Assembly: GCF_014656075.1 (NCBI RefSeq)
Contig: NZ_BNBS01000061.1
Coordinates: 1 to 48,294, forward strand
Length of the DNA: 48,294 bases
Source of the DNA: Streptomyces hydrogenans
GTDB lineage: Bacteria > Actinomycetota > Actinomycetes > Streptomycetales > Streptomycetaceae
Reading direction: 5' to 3'
Part shown: one piece after another, positions 1 through 8,476 of the stretch
Numbering within the stretch: the first letter of the stretch is position 1
Layout of the letters: each line of letters opens with the position of its first letter
Translations under genes and position numbers: made by a program
Notes under the pieces: model-generated
The model's input: the letters and a program-made list of their open reading frames with translations, nothing else
Told to the model about the DNA's origin: nothing
Databases searched by the model: none

Positions 1-19
1 CCCCTATGCCGCTGATCCA

Positions 20-913
20 CCTGTCGTTGCACTGGGGCGTCTCTCTTGGATCATCGAGCGGACCAGATGAAGATCGCTGCGATGTGGAGTCCTGCCTGGA
101 AGATCGCTGCCGTCTTCTCGTAGCGGGTGGCCAGGCCGCGCCAGTTGTTCAGGCGGTTGATCGCTCGTTCGACGGTGTTGCGTTGTCGGTATGCCTGGCG
201 GTCGAAGTGGGGAGGGTGGCCGCCGTTGCTGCCTCGTCGTTTCCGGTTCGCGATCTGGTCTGCCGGCTGGGGAGTCACTGCTTGGATGCCGCGTCTGCGA
301 AGGTGCGCGCGGATCGACCGGGACGAGTAGGTGCGGTCGGCGAGCGCGATGGCGGGGAGAGTGCGAGGCCGCCCGATCGGCCTGGGGACTCGTAAGGCAG
401 CCATGACGTGTTCGAAGGCGGGCGCGTCACCCGCCTGTCCGGGCGTGAGGTGGAAGCACAGCGGACGGCAGCGGCCGTCCGCCGCCAGGGGGATCTTGGG
501 GGTCAGTCCGCCACGCGAGCGCCCCAGCGCGTGGTGGGGAGGTTCGCCGGCCGGAGTCGTGTTCCTGCGGGCTCCGGCGGCGGTCTGGTGGGCGCGGACG
601 ACGGTGGAGTCCACGCTGACGACCCAGTCGAGGTCGCCTTCTGTGTCGGCCTGGGCGAGCAGGGCGGTGAACACCTGCTGCCAGGTGCCGTCGATCGCCC
701 AGTTCCGGAGCCTGGTGTAGACGCCCTTCCACGATCCGAACTCCGCGGGCAGACACGCCCACGGCGACCCGGTGCGGCACTTCCACGCGATGGCGTCGAT
801 TACCTGCCGGTGCTCACGCCACCGGCCCCCCGCTTGGGCGCCCGGTCCGGCAGCAACGGCTCTGTCCGCGCCCGCTGGGCGTCACTCGACGACACGCCCG
901 GAGCAACGACGGG
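20..913. mobile_element. IS5-family insertion sequence, frameshifted
   Basis: An insertion sequence of roughly 0.9 kb. Its ends are marked by imperfect inverted repeats near 22-39 and 896-913, which share GTCGTTGC followed by a C/G-rich stretch. The only gene is a transposase on the minus strand. The element sits directly upstream of the TetR gene. The end positions are estimated by eye, and no target-site duplication was established. Confidence 0.6.
51..895 (-). pseudogene. IS5-family transposase, two frames
   Basis: DDE transposase of an IS5-family element. The N-terminal frame (GTG at 895, ending about 800) carries SSSDAQRARTEPLLPDRAPK, the usual opening helix-turn-helix region. The rest, from about 823 down to the stop at 51, is in another frame and reads through GSWKGVYTRLRNWAIDGTWQ, then DWVVSVDSTVVRAHQ (first catalytic Asp), LADRTYSSRSIRAHLRRRGI (second Asp) and NTVERAINRLNNWRGLATRY (catalytic Glu). 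The frames meet at a run of six Gs near 828-833. That is either a slippage site used by the element or an inactivating indel. I call it a pseudogene because IS5 members of this type are often single-frame, but programmed frameshifting cannot be excluded. Confidence 0.7.
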
Positions 914-1020
914 CAGCGGTCCACGTGACAGACGAGCGCAAGGGACGGCATCGAGGTGAGCGGGACCAGCCAGGGGACCGGCCGTCCCGCGGGTGTCGTT
1001 TGCCGCCCCCGGGATCCTGG

Positions 1021-1046
1021 TGTACAAAAGTACATGTACAAATGTT
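1021..1046 (+). promoter_or_regulatory. Probable operator of the TetR/MFS operon
   Basis: Just upstream of the TetR gene, TGTACA occurs twice (1021-1026 and 1035-1040), with the perfect 10-bp palindrome GTACATGTAC at 1030-1039. TetR regulators usually autoregulate through such dyads. Assignment as the operator is inference from position and symmetry. Confidence 0.55.
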
Positions 1047-1065
1047 CACTAGCGTGGAGGCGGAT

Positions 1066-1650
1066 ATGAGCGCGCACACGGCGGCGGATCGCGGGCCGAG
1101 GAAGCGGGACCCCGAGGCGACGCGGCGGGCGATTCTGGAAGCAGCGGCGGAGCTGATCGTCGAGCAGGGCGCGGCGACGCTGACGCACCGGGCGGTCGCC
1201 GCGCGGGCGGGCGTGGCCCTGGGGTCGACCACCCGCTATTTCGAGTCGATCGACGACCTGCGCGGGGCGGCGCTGCGGATGCTCGGGGACGAGGTCGACC
1301 TCTACCTCGACCGGATGGAGCGCGAGCTGGCGTCCTGCGAGGACCTGGCGGAGTGCCTGGCCGCGTCGATGTACGACTTCCTCGCCGACCCCCGGCAGGT
1401 GCACGCCACCATGGCGCTCGTCACCGCGGCGGCCTCCGACGCGAGCCTGCGCTCGCTCGCGCTGCGCTGGACCGACCGCCTGACCGACCTCCTCGCCGCG
1501 CACGTCGGCAGGGAGCGGGCCGTCGTGGCCGAGGTCTACCTCGACGGGGCGATGATGCACGCCGCCCTGCACGACGAACCGCTCACCCGCGAGACCGTCA
1601 CCCGGGCCCTGCGCGCGATCTTCTCCATGGACGAGACGAAGGGCCGGTAG
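1066..1650 (+). CDS. TetR-family transcriptional repressor
   Basis: A 194-residue DNA-binding repressor. Residues about 14-60 form the TetR helix-turn-helix: RRAILEAAAELIVEQGAATL, then THRAVAARAGVALGSTTRYF. The rest is the variable ligand-binding region. The ATG at 1066 is chosen because GGAGG lies 5 nt upstream; the open frame extends further but has no such signal. The stop codon lies 2 nt before the start of the efflux gene, so the two genes form one transcript. The expected role is repression of its own operon until a toxic ligand binds. The palindrome upstream supports autoregulation. The ligand is unknown. Confidence 0.9.
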   Translation: MSAHTAADRGPRKRDPEATRRAILEAAAELIVEQGAATLTHRAVAARAGVALGSTTRYFESIDDLRGAALRMLGDEVDLYLDRMERELASCEDLAECLAASMYDFLADPRQVHATMALVTAAASDASLRSLALRWTDRLTDLLAAHVGRERAVVAEVYLDGAMMHAALHDEPLTRETVTRALRAIFSMDETKGR

Positions 1651-1652
1651 TC

Positions 1653-3209
1653 ATGACCACGCTCACCACCCCGCCCGGCCCCGCGCCCGTGCTGTCGCGC
1701 GCCAGGCGCTGGGCCGCGCTCGCGGTGCTCAGCGCGAGCCTGCTCGTCATCACGATGGACATGACGATCCTGAACATCGCGCTGCCCGACATGGCCGCCG
1801 AACTCCACCCCACCGCCGCCCAGCAGCTGTGGATCGTGGACGCCTACTCCCTCGTCCTGGCCGGCCTGCTCGTCTCCGTCGCCGCGATCGCGGACCGCTG
1901 GGGCCGCAAACGCATGCTGATGCTCGGCTACGCCGTCTTCGCCGGCGCCTCCCTGCTCGTGATGGCAGCCGACACCGCCGGCGAGGTGATCGCGGTCCGC
2001 GCGCTCCTGGGCGTCGGCGGCGCGATGGTCATGCCCACCACCCTCTCCCTGATCCGCGTCATCTTCACCGACCCCAAGGAACGCGCCACCGCCCTGAGCA
2101 TCTGGGCCTCCGTCTCCGGCCTCGGCGCCGTCGTCGGCCCGCTGGTCGGCGGCTTCCTGCTCGACCACTTCTCCTGGCACGCCGCCTTCCTCGTCAACGT
2201 GCCGCTCATGGTCATCGGCATCGTCGCGGCCCTGTTCCTGCTGACCGAGTCCCGCGCGGCGAACCCCGGCCGCTGGGACGCCTTCGCCGCCGTCCTCTCC
2301 CTGGTCGGCATGGTCACCCTCGTATGGGCGATCAAGCAGTTCGGCGAGGAGTCCAGCTTCGCCGTGCCCTCGGCCTGGGCCGCCCTCACCATCGCCGCGG
2401 TCACCCTCACCTGGTTCGTGCGGCGCTGCCTGCGCAGTGACCACCCCCTGCTCGACCTGGGACTCTTCAAGGGCCGGCAGTTCTCCGCCGGCATCATCGC
2501 CGCGCTCGGCACCACGTTCTCCATGGTCGCCGCCCTGCTCCTGGTCGCCCAGTGGCTCCAGATCGTCCAGGGCGTCAGCCCGATCGAGTCGGGAATCCGG
2601 CTGATGCCGATCGCCATCGCCGGCGCCCTGTCCGCCCTCGTCGCCCCCATCCTCAGCCGCCGCATCGGCTCCCGCGCCGTCCTGGCCGGCGGACTCGCCC
2701 TCGCCGGCGTCGGCATGCTCTACCTCCGCCTCATCGGCGACAGCCTGAGCCTCGGCCACATGAACGTCGCCCTCTGCCTCGTCGGCGCGGGCACAGGAGC
2801 CCTCGCCATCGGCTCGGCCATGATCATGGGCGGCGCCCCGACCGAGAAGGCGGGCAACGCCGGCGCGCTGGAGGAGACCGCCTACGAGTTCGGCGGCACG
2901 CTCGGCGTCACCATCCTCGGCAGCATCTCCGCCCTCCTCTTCCGCGCCCAGTTCACCGACAGCCCGCAGTTCGACGCCCTCCACCAGGCGGACCCGGCCC
3001 TCGCCGGACAGGCCGAGGAATCCCTCGGCGCCGCCGTCACCATCGCCGGTGAAGCACACATGCCCGACCTCGCCACCCAGGCGACCGACGCCTTCACCCA
3101 CTCCCTGCAGAGCGCCGGCCTCATCGGCGGCATCCTCATGCTCGGTGTGGCGGCCGTCGTGTTCTTCCTGACCCCCAAGGGCACCGAAGTCTCCAACGCC
3201 GCCCACTGA
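1653..3209 (+). CDS. MFS drug-efflux transporter, DHA2 (14-TM) type
   Basis: A 518-residue major facilitator superfamily proton antiporter. The first membrane helix carries LLVITMDMTILNIALPDM, the conserved opening of the QacA/SmvA/LfrA branch, where the acidic residue takes part in cation and drug transport. The MFS loop motif follows as ADRWGRKRM, and motif C-like GLGAVVGPLVGGFLLDHFSW marks the antiporter. Length and hydrophobic segments fit 14 helices. It is translated with the TetR gene immediately upstream and ends at a strong hairpin terminator. The likely function is export of an antibiotic or cationic biocide; the substrate cannot be read from sequence. Confidence 0.9.
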   Translation: MTTLTTPPGPAPVLSRARRWAALAVLSASLLVITMDMTILNIALPDMAAELHPTAAQQLWIVDAYSLVLAGLLVSVAAIADRWGRKRMLMLGYAVFAGASLLVMAADTAGEVIAVRALLGVGGAMVMPTTLSLIRVIFTDPKERATALSIWASVSGLGAVVGPLVGGFLLDHFSWHAAFLVNVPLMVIGIVAALFLLTESRAANPGRWDAFAAVLSLVGMVTLVWAIKQFGEESSFAVPSAWAALTIAAVTLTWFVRRCLRSDHPLLDLGLFKGRQFSAGIIAALGTTFSMVAALLLVAQWLQIVQGVSPIESGIRLMPIAIAGALSALVAPILSRRIGSRAVLAGGLALAGVGMLYLRLIGDSLSLGHMNVALCLVGAGTGALAIGSAMIMGGAPTEKAGNAGALEETAYEFGGTLGVTILGSISALLFRAQFTDSPQFDALHQADPALAGQAEESLGAAVTIAGEAHMPDLATQATDAFTHSLQSAGLIGGILMLGVAAVVFFLTPKGTEVSNAAH

Positions 3210-3224
3210 CCCCACCCGCCGACC

Positions 3225-3252
3225 GGCCCCGGACGCTATTGCGTCCGGGGCC
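3225..3252 (+). terminator. Hairpin terminator of the TetR/MFS operon
   Basis: A perfect 12-bp stem (3225-3236 pairs with 3241-3252) with a TATT loop lies 15 nt after the efflux stop codon. There is no U-tract, as is common for terminators in Streptomyces. Confidence 0.8.
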
Positions 3253-3878
3253 CCGCCATATCCCGCACCCCACCGCCGGGACTCGACCGACAAGATCCGA
3301 AAGAGACGCCCTAGCCGCGTGCGGAGCGCCAGCCCGTCCAGGACGACACGGCGCTGCGGCGGGCGTTCCAGGTGTTTACCGCCGTGCGGCCCCACAGCAG
3401 TGCCAGCACCTCGCCAATCTCCGAGTTCTCCACCAACGTGAGCGGCCGACCCTCCCCAAGGCGCTCTGAGGTCTTCCCGACAGCGATGCCGGAGGACGTC
3501 GTCTGCTGGCTTCGTTCACTTCTAGGGGCTCTGGCACGACTTCCGTGAAACCGCGTCGACCAGGTCCTTGCCGGCCTCCGGACGAGCGGCTGACCTGTCA
3601 GTTCACTAGGGTTGCCGACCCCGGACGCCGAGGACCGGTACGGCTTCACGGGAGTTGTGCCAGAACCAGGACTCGTGATTAAAGCCAGTGATGCGACTGG
3701 ACAGGCCATGTGCGATGAGAAGGGCCTTTGGTAGTCCTTTCGGGCTGGTTCCTAGCATGTGCACATGGTTGCCAGAGAAACTCAGGGGTCCGTTTCGGGA
3801 CGGGGCGCGGTGTCCCGGGACGGCGCCGAAGTCACCTGTCCTGCTTCCGCGCCGACGGGAGAAGCAAGGGAGTCCGTG
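3253..3878. other. Gene-free stretch
   Basis: No coding region with convincing Streptomyces codon bias was recognised here. Short open frames on both strands look degenerate. The last 120 nt are open in frame with the hemolysin III gene and may hold an alternative start (GTG 3759, ATG 3765). Confidence 0.4.
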
Positions 3879-4532
3879 GTGGAGCGGGCGGCTGATCTGA
3901 TGGAGCCGATCAAGCCGAAACTGCGTGGCTGGCTTCACGCCGGCATGGTCCCGGCGTCGCTTGCCGCGGGCATCGTCCTCATCTGCCTTGCAGGGACGCC
4001 ACGAGCCGTGCTGGCCTGCACCGTGTACTCCGTGACGGCCTGGCTGCTGTTCGGGACGAGCGCCGTCTATCACCTTGGCACTTGGGGACCGCTCGGTGAG
4101 GCTGTTCTGCGCCGCCTCGACCACGCCAACATCTTCTTGATCATCGCTGGCACCTGCACCCCCCTCGCCGTGCTTCTGCTCTCCCGCGGCCAGTGGTCCT
4201 TCTTGCTGTGGATCGTGTGGGCGGGTGCTGTGGTCGGCATCGCCTTCCGCGTTCTGTGGGTCGGAGTTTCCCGCTGGTTGTACACCCCCTGCTACCTGGC
4301 TCTGGGCTGGGCGCCTGTGCGGTACCTGCCCGAATTCCTGCACGGCGGCGGGGTGGCCGTGGTCTGTCTGATCGTGGTCGGCGGGCTTCTCTACAGCGCG
4401 GGGGCGGTCGTCTACGCCCTCCAGCGACCCGACCCCTCGCCCCGTTGGTTCGGCTTTCACGAGGTCTTCCACGCGCTGACAGTGGCAGCTTTCACCGCTC
4501 ACTACATCGCGATCTTCCTCGCTGCCTCCTGA
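3879..4532 (+). CDS. Hemolysin III / PAQR family membrane protein
   Basis: A multi-pass membrane protein of the hemolysin III (TrhA/YqfA) branch of the PAQR superfamily, about 217 residues with seven expected helices. It shows the metal-binding signature: a histidine in SAVYHLGTW, RRLDHANIFLIIAGTCTPL in the middle, and the closing pair in GFHEVFHALTVAAFTAHYIA. PAQR proteins hold zinc at these histidines. Bacterial members are linked to membrane-lipid homeostasis, and the haemolysin name is historical. GTG 3879 is preferred because GGGAG lies 6 nt upstream; starts at 3759, 3765 or 3900 are possible. It appears to be monocistronic. Confidence 0.85.
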   Translation: MERAADLMEPIKPKLRGWLHAGMVPASLAAGIVLICLAGTPRAVLACTVYSVTAWLLFGTSAVYHLGTWGPLGEAVLRRLDHANIFLIIAGTCTPLAVLLLSRGQWSFLLWIVWAGAVVGIAFRVLWVGVSRWLYTPCYLALGWAPVRYLPEFLHGGGVAVVCLIVVGGLLYSAGAVVYALQRPDPSPRWFGFHEVFHALTVAAFTAHYIAIFLAAS

Positions 4533-4648
4533 CCACGACGAGTGGGGCGCCATGGTCGGGTGATCCGAGATCCTCGCGGCATGAGCGTCCCCTCTGTGGG
4601 CGGCCGGAAATCGACGGCGGGCCCGGCCCGCCCGGTCACGATCGCGGT

Positions 4649-4705
4649 GTGCCTCACGTGCTGGAGACCGACCGGCTCGTTCTGCGCGCGTTCACGGCGG
4701 CGCGT
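4649..4705 (+). pseudogene. N-terminal stub of a GNAT acetyltransferase
   Basis: A GTG followed by PHVLETDRLVLRAFTAA matches the typical opening of RimJ/RimL-type acetyltransferases. Similarity then stops and the frame runs into unrelated DNA, so this is a truncated remnant of about 18 codons. Confidence 0.5.
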
Positions 4706-4735
4706 CGTCGGCCGATGTCGACGGCGGTCGAACCC

Positions 4736-4862
4736 TCAAGCCGAGCCCGGCGGCTCGGCCGCTCCAGCGACGCGGCGGTATTCGGCGTTGATGCGCTGGG
4801 CTTCTTCGAGCTGGTCTTCGAGGATGATGATGCGGCAGGCGGCCTTGATGGGGGGGTGCCCT
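4736..4862 (-). pseudogene. C-terminal fragment of a MerR-family regulator
   Basis: Minus-strand translation gives KAACRIIILEDQLEEAQRIN, then AEYRRVAGAAEP and a stop. It is nearly identical to the C-terminus of the intact MerR gene at 8477-8815. The DNA-binding part is gone: the fragment is cut off at the junction with the transposase remnant at about 4860. It is a diverged partial second copy of the neighbouring gene. Confidence 0.75.
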
Positions 4863-5178
4863 GATCCCCCGCATTCGCGGACTTCGCGGGCGGCTGCGGT
4901 ATCGGCCGGGCCGGTTGTTCGCCGACCGCGGCTACGACTACGACAAATACCGCCGCATCCTCAGAGCCCGCGGCATCAAACCGATGATCGCCCGACGTGG
5001 CGTCCCGCACGGCTCGGGGCTGGGCAAGACCCGCTGGGTCGTCGAGCGGACCTTCGCCTGGCTCCACCAGTTCAAACGCCTCCGCATCCGCTACGAGATA
5101 CGCGCCGACTTCCACCTCGGCCTGCTCCAACTCGCCTGCAGCATCATCTGCTTGCGACGCCTACGAACCTCATTCTGA
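4858..5178 (+). pseudogene. C-terminal fragment of an IS5-family transposase
   Basis: Reads PRIRGLRGRLRYRPGRLFAD, then RGYDYDKYRRILRARGIKP, and ends with RWVVERTFAWLHQFKRLRIR and LRRLRTSF. These are the second catalytic Asp (ADRGYD) and the catalytic Glu region (VVERTFAW) of an IS5-type transposase. The first half, with the first Asp, is missing, so it is inactive. The sequence after its stop (CATTCTGAAA) recurs at about 7110-7120, where another end of a related element remains. Confidence 0.8.
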
Positions 5179-5252
5179 AAGATCAGTAAGGGGCGGCACG
5201 CCGGAGTGGGTGGCAGGGTAGCGAGTCGGGTCCTTACCCTCGGACGCTGAAC

Positions 5253-5516
5253 TCAGGTGAGGTCGAAGGTGACGTTCCCAGAGCCGTCCCAGTCCGGTGC
5301 CTCTGTGAGTGTGAGGGTTCCATCCTCTGCCTCGACGACTCGCACCATGATGGCACCGCGGTCCTCGCCGGGAAACGCAATGGAGAAGTGGGGATCCATC
5401 TCCATGAGAAAGTCCCAGCCCTCGCGCTGGGTCGTGTCCAGGGCGTTGACATGCCGACCGGCTGCCCAACACTTGCCGACCGCATCGACAGTGACGGTGA
5501 TGTCGATGTCGTACAT
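5253..5516 (-). CDS. Small hypothetical protein
   Basis: An 87-residue protein with good codon bias, starting MYDIDITVTVDAVGKCWAAG and ending WDGSGNVTFDLT. It is rich in acidic residues and beta-prone stretches (ITVTVDAV, GAIMVRVVEAEDGTLTLTEA), which suggests a small beta-sandwich-like soluble protein. I do not recognise a family. No good ribosome-binding site is seen before the ATG at 5516. The IS3 element begins about 60 nt upstream, so the gene may have lost its promoter or N-terminus. Confidence 0.55.
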   Translation of the reverse strand: MYDIDITVTVDAVGKCWAAGRHVNALDTTQREGWDFLMEMDPHFSIAFPGEDRGAIMVRVVEAEDGTLTLTEAPDWDGSGNVTFDLT

Positions 5517-5614
5517 TTCAAGGCAAGTCGAGTGATTGGCCCACCATTCGAGGCGGCCCTGACCCACGAATCGATCCGTTCCGACTTTCCTGCCGGTGGT
5601 TTGTTGGCCGGTGA

Positions 5615-6586
5615 TCAGTCGGCTCGTGGTTCTGTGCCAGCGTAGTGGGCTGCCTCGAACTCGGTGGGGCTGATCATGCCCAGACTCGAGTGCAGCCGCC
5701 GGTTGTTGTACCACTCGACCCACGAGGCGGTGGCGTACTCGACGTCCGAGACCGTTCTCCAGGGACCGTCGTGGAAGACCTTGGTGCGTATGCACTCGGA
5801 CTTGTAGAGACCGTTGATCGTCTCCATCAGCGCGTTGTCATACGCGTCTCCAACGCTGCCGATCGAGGGGCGGATGCCCTCGATGCTCAGGTGTTCGGTG
5901 AAGCGCACACTCGTGTATTGCGACCCGGCATCCGAGTGGTGAATGAGCTGGTCGCGTCCCACGGGGTTGCCCTCGTGAGTGCGGCGCCACAACGCCATCC
6001 GAAGAGGGGCATCGACCAGCTCCACGTCTCGCTTGACCGAGGCGTGCCAGCTCACGATCTTCTGGGAGAAGCAGTCGACGATGAACGCCACGTAGGTGAA
6101 GGACTGATAGGTGCGGACGTAGGTGAAGTCGGTGATCCATTTCCGGTTGGGTGCCGGTGCTGTGAAGTCGCGGTCCAACAGGTCCGGCGCCCGCGCGTCG
6201 GTCGGATTGGGGATAGTGGTTCTGGGTCTTCGGCCACGAACCACACCGTTGAGACTGAGCGAGCGCATGGCGCGGTCGACGGCGCCGAAGCCGGCCTCGG
6301 GCAGGAGGGTGCGGCGGATGAGAGCCAGCATTTTGCGCCGGCCATAAAGCCCCTCGGGAGCCAGCACACGCTCGCCAGCCGTGCTGGTGGTGAAGGCCAT
6401 CCGGCGGACCGCGTCCTCGACCAGGGCGTCCGTCACGGTTCGGGCCGCGGCCACATTGGACGGGCCGGCTGGGGCACACCAGGCGCGCAAGGTTCGTGCC
6501 GCGATCTTCAGGCCGGCCTGTTCCAGGGCGGTGAGGATCGACTCGACGGCATAGCCGGCGGCCCGCATCTGATCGGTGAAGGCCAC
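5615..6586 (-). CDS. IS3-family transposase OrfB
   Basis: The integrase-like catalytic half of the IS3 transposase. It contains the HTH_21-type segment (GLYGRRKMLALIRRTLL) and the retroviral integrase (rve) core: KWITDFTYVRTYQSFTYVAF has the first Asp, LIHHSDAGSQYTSVRFTEHL the second Asp, and NALMETINGLYKSE the Glu. WYNNRRLHSSLGMISPTEFE closes it. The frame is open well upstream and overlaps orfA. Translation normally enters by a -1 ribosomal shift in the overlap, near the TTTTCTTC around 6620-6630, giving one OrfAB protein. All three catalytic residues are intact, so the element may be active. The start given is an internal GTG. Confidence 0.8.
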   Translation of the reverse strand: MAFTDQMRAAGYAVESILTALEQAGLKIAARTLRAWCAPAGPSNVAAARTVTDALVEDAVRRMAFTTSTAGERVLAPEGLYGRRKMLALIRRTLLPEAGFGAVDRAMRSLSLNGVVRGRRPRTTIPNPTDARAPDLLDRDFTAPAPNRKWITDFTYVRTYQSFTYVAFIVDCFSQKIVSWHASVKRDVELVDAPLRMALWRRTHEGNPVGRDQLIHHSDAGSQYTSVRFTEHLSIEGIRPSIGSVGDAYDNALMETINGLYKSECIRTKVFHDGPWRTVSDVEYATASWVEWYNNRRLHSSLGMISPTEFEAAHYAGTEPRAD

Positions 6587-6588
6587 GA

Positions 6589-6909
6589 TCAGCGGTTTCG
6601 GGGGTCGAGCTCCCCCGCGAAGAAAATCGTCGCCGACTTCAGCACCTCGTTGACCTCTCGCAGGCGCTTGTTCTCCGCCCGCAGCCTGCGCAGTTCCTCT
6701 CGCTCGTCCGTGCTCACGCCCGCCGCCTGACCGGCGTCGACCTCGTACTGCATCACCCACCGCCGCACCGACTCCCGGGACACACCAAGGGAATCAGCGA
6801 CCTGGATGTGCAGTGCACGCTCGGAGGAGTACTCCGCACGATGCTCTGTCACCAGACGCACAGCCTGGCTACGAAGGGCTGCATCAATCTTCTTGGGCAC
6901 GAGACCCAT
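6589..6909 (-). CDS. IS3-family transposase OrfA
   Basis: A 106-residue DNA-binding subunit. It opens MGLVPKKIDAALRSQAVRLV, has the helix-turn-helix VADSLGVSRESVRRWVMQYE, and ends in the leucine-zipper coiled coil DEREELRRLRAENKRLREVN that mediates multimerisation. Its stop lies inside orfB in the -1 frame, the usual IS3 arrangement for programmed frameshifting. It recognises the element's ends. Confidence 0.88.
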   Translation of the reverse strand: MGLVPKKIDAALRSQAVRLVTEHRAEYSSERALHIQVADSLGVSRESVRRWVMQYEVDAGQAAGVSTDEREELRRLRAENKRLREVNEVLKSATIFFAGELDPRNR

Positions 6910-7211
6910 CCTCCCTGAAAGCTCACAACGGAGCGGCAGAGAAGTCGGAACGGTTCAAATCGATCCATGAGCACACTATGCACGGTGCGTAGGCCGGACG
7001 GGCGAGCCTGTACGGCCACCGGTCGTCGTGGGTCAGGCCGCGAGACAAAGCTGCATGGGGCAGCCCCGACAGGTCCTCGCTTCAACCGACCGACGTCCTC
7101 GCCGCTTCCGGACCTCATTCTGAAACCATCAGTGAGTTCCGCCTCGGATACCGTGTTGCTCTATGGGGTGCCATGACGGATGTGGCGCCCCCCATCGGAG
7201 GTAGTCAGCGT

Positions 7212-7604
7212 ATGAGTTCAAAGCGCAGCAAGAATCCAGCCCTGCCCGTACTTGACGACGCGTTCCGACTCGCGTCGGTCAAGGACGCCGAAGAGTCCGT
7301 CCGTGACTTGGCCGCGCGGCTGGCCACCACCGAGCTGCGCCGTGTTTCCCACCCGGGCCGGGTCACCTGGGAGCCCACTGATCAGGCCGAGCCCGTTCCG
7401 GTCCCGCCGACTGTGGTCGACGGTGACGGGGATCTGTGGCTGCGGGACCGGGGCACCGGCACCTGGACCATGCCCGAGTTCAACCCGAAGGAGTTCCCTG
7501 CCCGCTGTGGCGAGGTTCTGACATGGAACGAGCTTGCCTGTGAGTTCGGCCCGCTTACCGGCCTGGCCGACGACCGCCGTATCGGCGGCGGCCGGCGTCG
7601 CTGA
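7212..7604 (+). CDS. Hypothetical protein
   Basis: A 130-residue soluble protein beginning MSSKRSKNPALPVLDDAFRL. It has an acidic, tryptophan-containing middle (VVDGDGDLWLRDRGTGTWTM) and a basic tail GGGRRR. The ATG at 7212 is preferred because GGAG lies 10 nt upstream. An in-frame ATG at 7173 would add 13 residues but lacks a ribosome-binding site. Codon bias is strong. I recognise no domain; the WLRDRGTGTWTMPEF segment resembles short beta-strand repeats of unknown function. It stands alone between an insertion-sequence scar and the cold-shock gene. Confidence 0.6.
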   Translation: MSSKRSKNPALPVLDDAFRLASVKDAEESVRDLAARLATTELRRVSHPGRVTWEPTDQAEPVPVPPTVVDGDGDLWLRDRGTGTWTMPEFNPKEFPARCGEVLTWNELACEFGPLTGLADDRRIGGGRRR

Positions 7605-7875
7605 CCGCGCAGCCTTCGCGCGGATCACAGTGTAGAAATCATGTCTCGGTCCTGCACTCCGCTGGGGGCAGGCAGACTCAGGAACGCCGGATACAGGCCA
7701 GCCCGGGGATCGTCCTGAGCTCCCCGCTGACTGCTCTCTGTAGCCTCTGTTCCTGGTGTGCTTCCCGGTCCGAGCGACCGAGCAGTCAGGCAGGCTGGGC
7801 GTCTTTGCATGGCGGTGGTATCCGGCCTGCTGCTCCGTGGGGCGACCGCGCGGGAGACGGCGGTGCATCACGACG

Positions 7876-7909
7876 GACGAGGGCTGCGCGCAGTCGCGCA
7901 GCCCTCGTC
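7876..7909. terminator. Hairpin between converging genes
   Basis: A perfect 15-bp stem (7876-7890 with 7895-7909) with a CAGT loop lies between the plus-strand hypothetical gene and the minus-strand cold-shock gene. It could stop transcription from either side. Confidence 0.6.
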
Positions 7910-8026
7910 CGGTGCGTGTCCGTTGCCTCTGGGACGCCGGCCCGGCTTCCGTCGTTCGGGTCGCCCGCTATCGGACGGTCGGAAAGCGGAGCCGATCTCG
8001 GTGCCCGCAGGCGGAGGCGGGGAGGG

Positions 8027-8230
8027 TTAGGCCGGGGTGATGTTCTCCGCCTGGGGGCCCTTCTGGCCCTGGGTGACGTCGAACGTCACCATCTGGCCCT
8101 CCTGGAGCTCACGGAAGCCCGAGGAGTTGATCGCCGAGTAGTGGGCGAAGACGTCCGGGCCGCCGCCGTCCTGGGCGATGAAGCCGAAGCCCTTCTCCGC
8201 GTTGAACCACTTCACAGTTCCCGTAGCCAT
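8027..8230 (-). CDS. Cold-shock domain protein (CspA family)
   Basis: A 67-residue single cold-shock domain, an OB-fold RNA/DNA chaperone. The RNP1 motif is KGFGFIAQD and RNP2 is DVFAHYSAI, preceded by the standard MATGTVKWFNAEKGFGFI opening; the aromatic residues that stack on bases are all present. It binds single-stranded RNA and melts secondary structure. The MerR-family gene on the same strand lies 246 nt upstream, with a terminator-like hairpin between. A paralogue is at 16108-16311. Confidence 0.95.
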   Translation of the reverse strand: MATGTVKWFNAEKGFGFIAQDGGGPDVFAHYSAINSSGFRELQEGQMVTFDVTQGQKGPQAENITPA

Positions 8231-8316
8231 GTCTCATGCCTTCCAGTCGATGAACGCCGCCCACACGGTTGGGGGAGGCGGAGGTGATCGCCCTGGTTCC
8301 TGCGGCACAGCACAGC

Positions 8317-8343
8317 AAAAAAGCCCACGCCGGAGGCATGGGC
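8317..8343 (-). terminator. Rho-independent terminator or attenuator ahead of the cold-shock gene
   Basis: On the minus strand a 9-bp stem, GCCCATGCC with GGCGTGGGC around a TCC loop, is followed by six Ts (8322-8317). It ends the MerR transcript or acts as an attenuator in the cold-shock leader. A U-tract is unusual in this GC-rich genome. Confidence 0.75.
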
Positions 8344-8476
8344 AAAGGGAAGATCCGAACCACGACAGCTAACGGGGAGGGTACACGCCCGCACCCGCTG
8401 TCACCACAGGAAACGCTTCACGCCTCACACCCTGCCCTGTGCGCGGCGAGGTTGACCTATGTCTGGGCGCATGGCC

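Larger units (their letters stand above)
5576..6953. mobile_element. IS3-family insertion sequence
   Basis: A complete-looking IS3-type element of about 1.4 kb with overlapping orfA and orfB on the minus strand. Imperfect inverted repeats share CCGTTCCGACTT and CTGCCG at both ends (from 5576 inward, and from 6953 inward on the minus strand). AATCGAT occurs just outside or near both ends and may be the target duplication, although on the right it is offset by a few bases. Confidence 0.75.

Noticed and set aside
1536..3395. A 619-codon minus-strand open frame opposite the efflux gene
   Set aside because: Antisense shadow of a strongly GC3-biased gene; its translation is low-complexity (Gly/Glu/Asp/Ala) and the sense strand encodes a clear MFS transporter.
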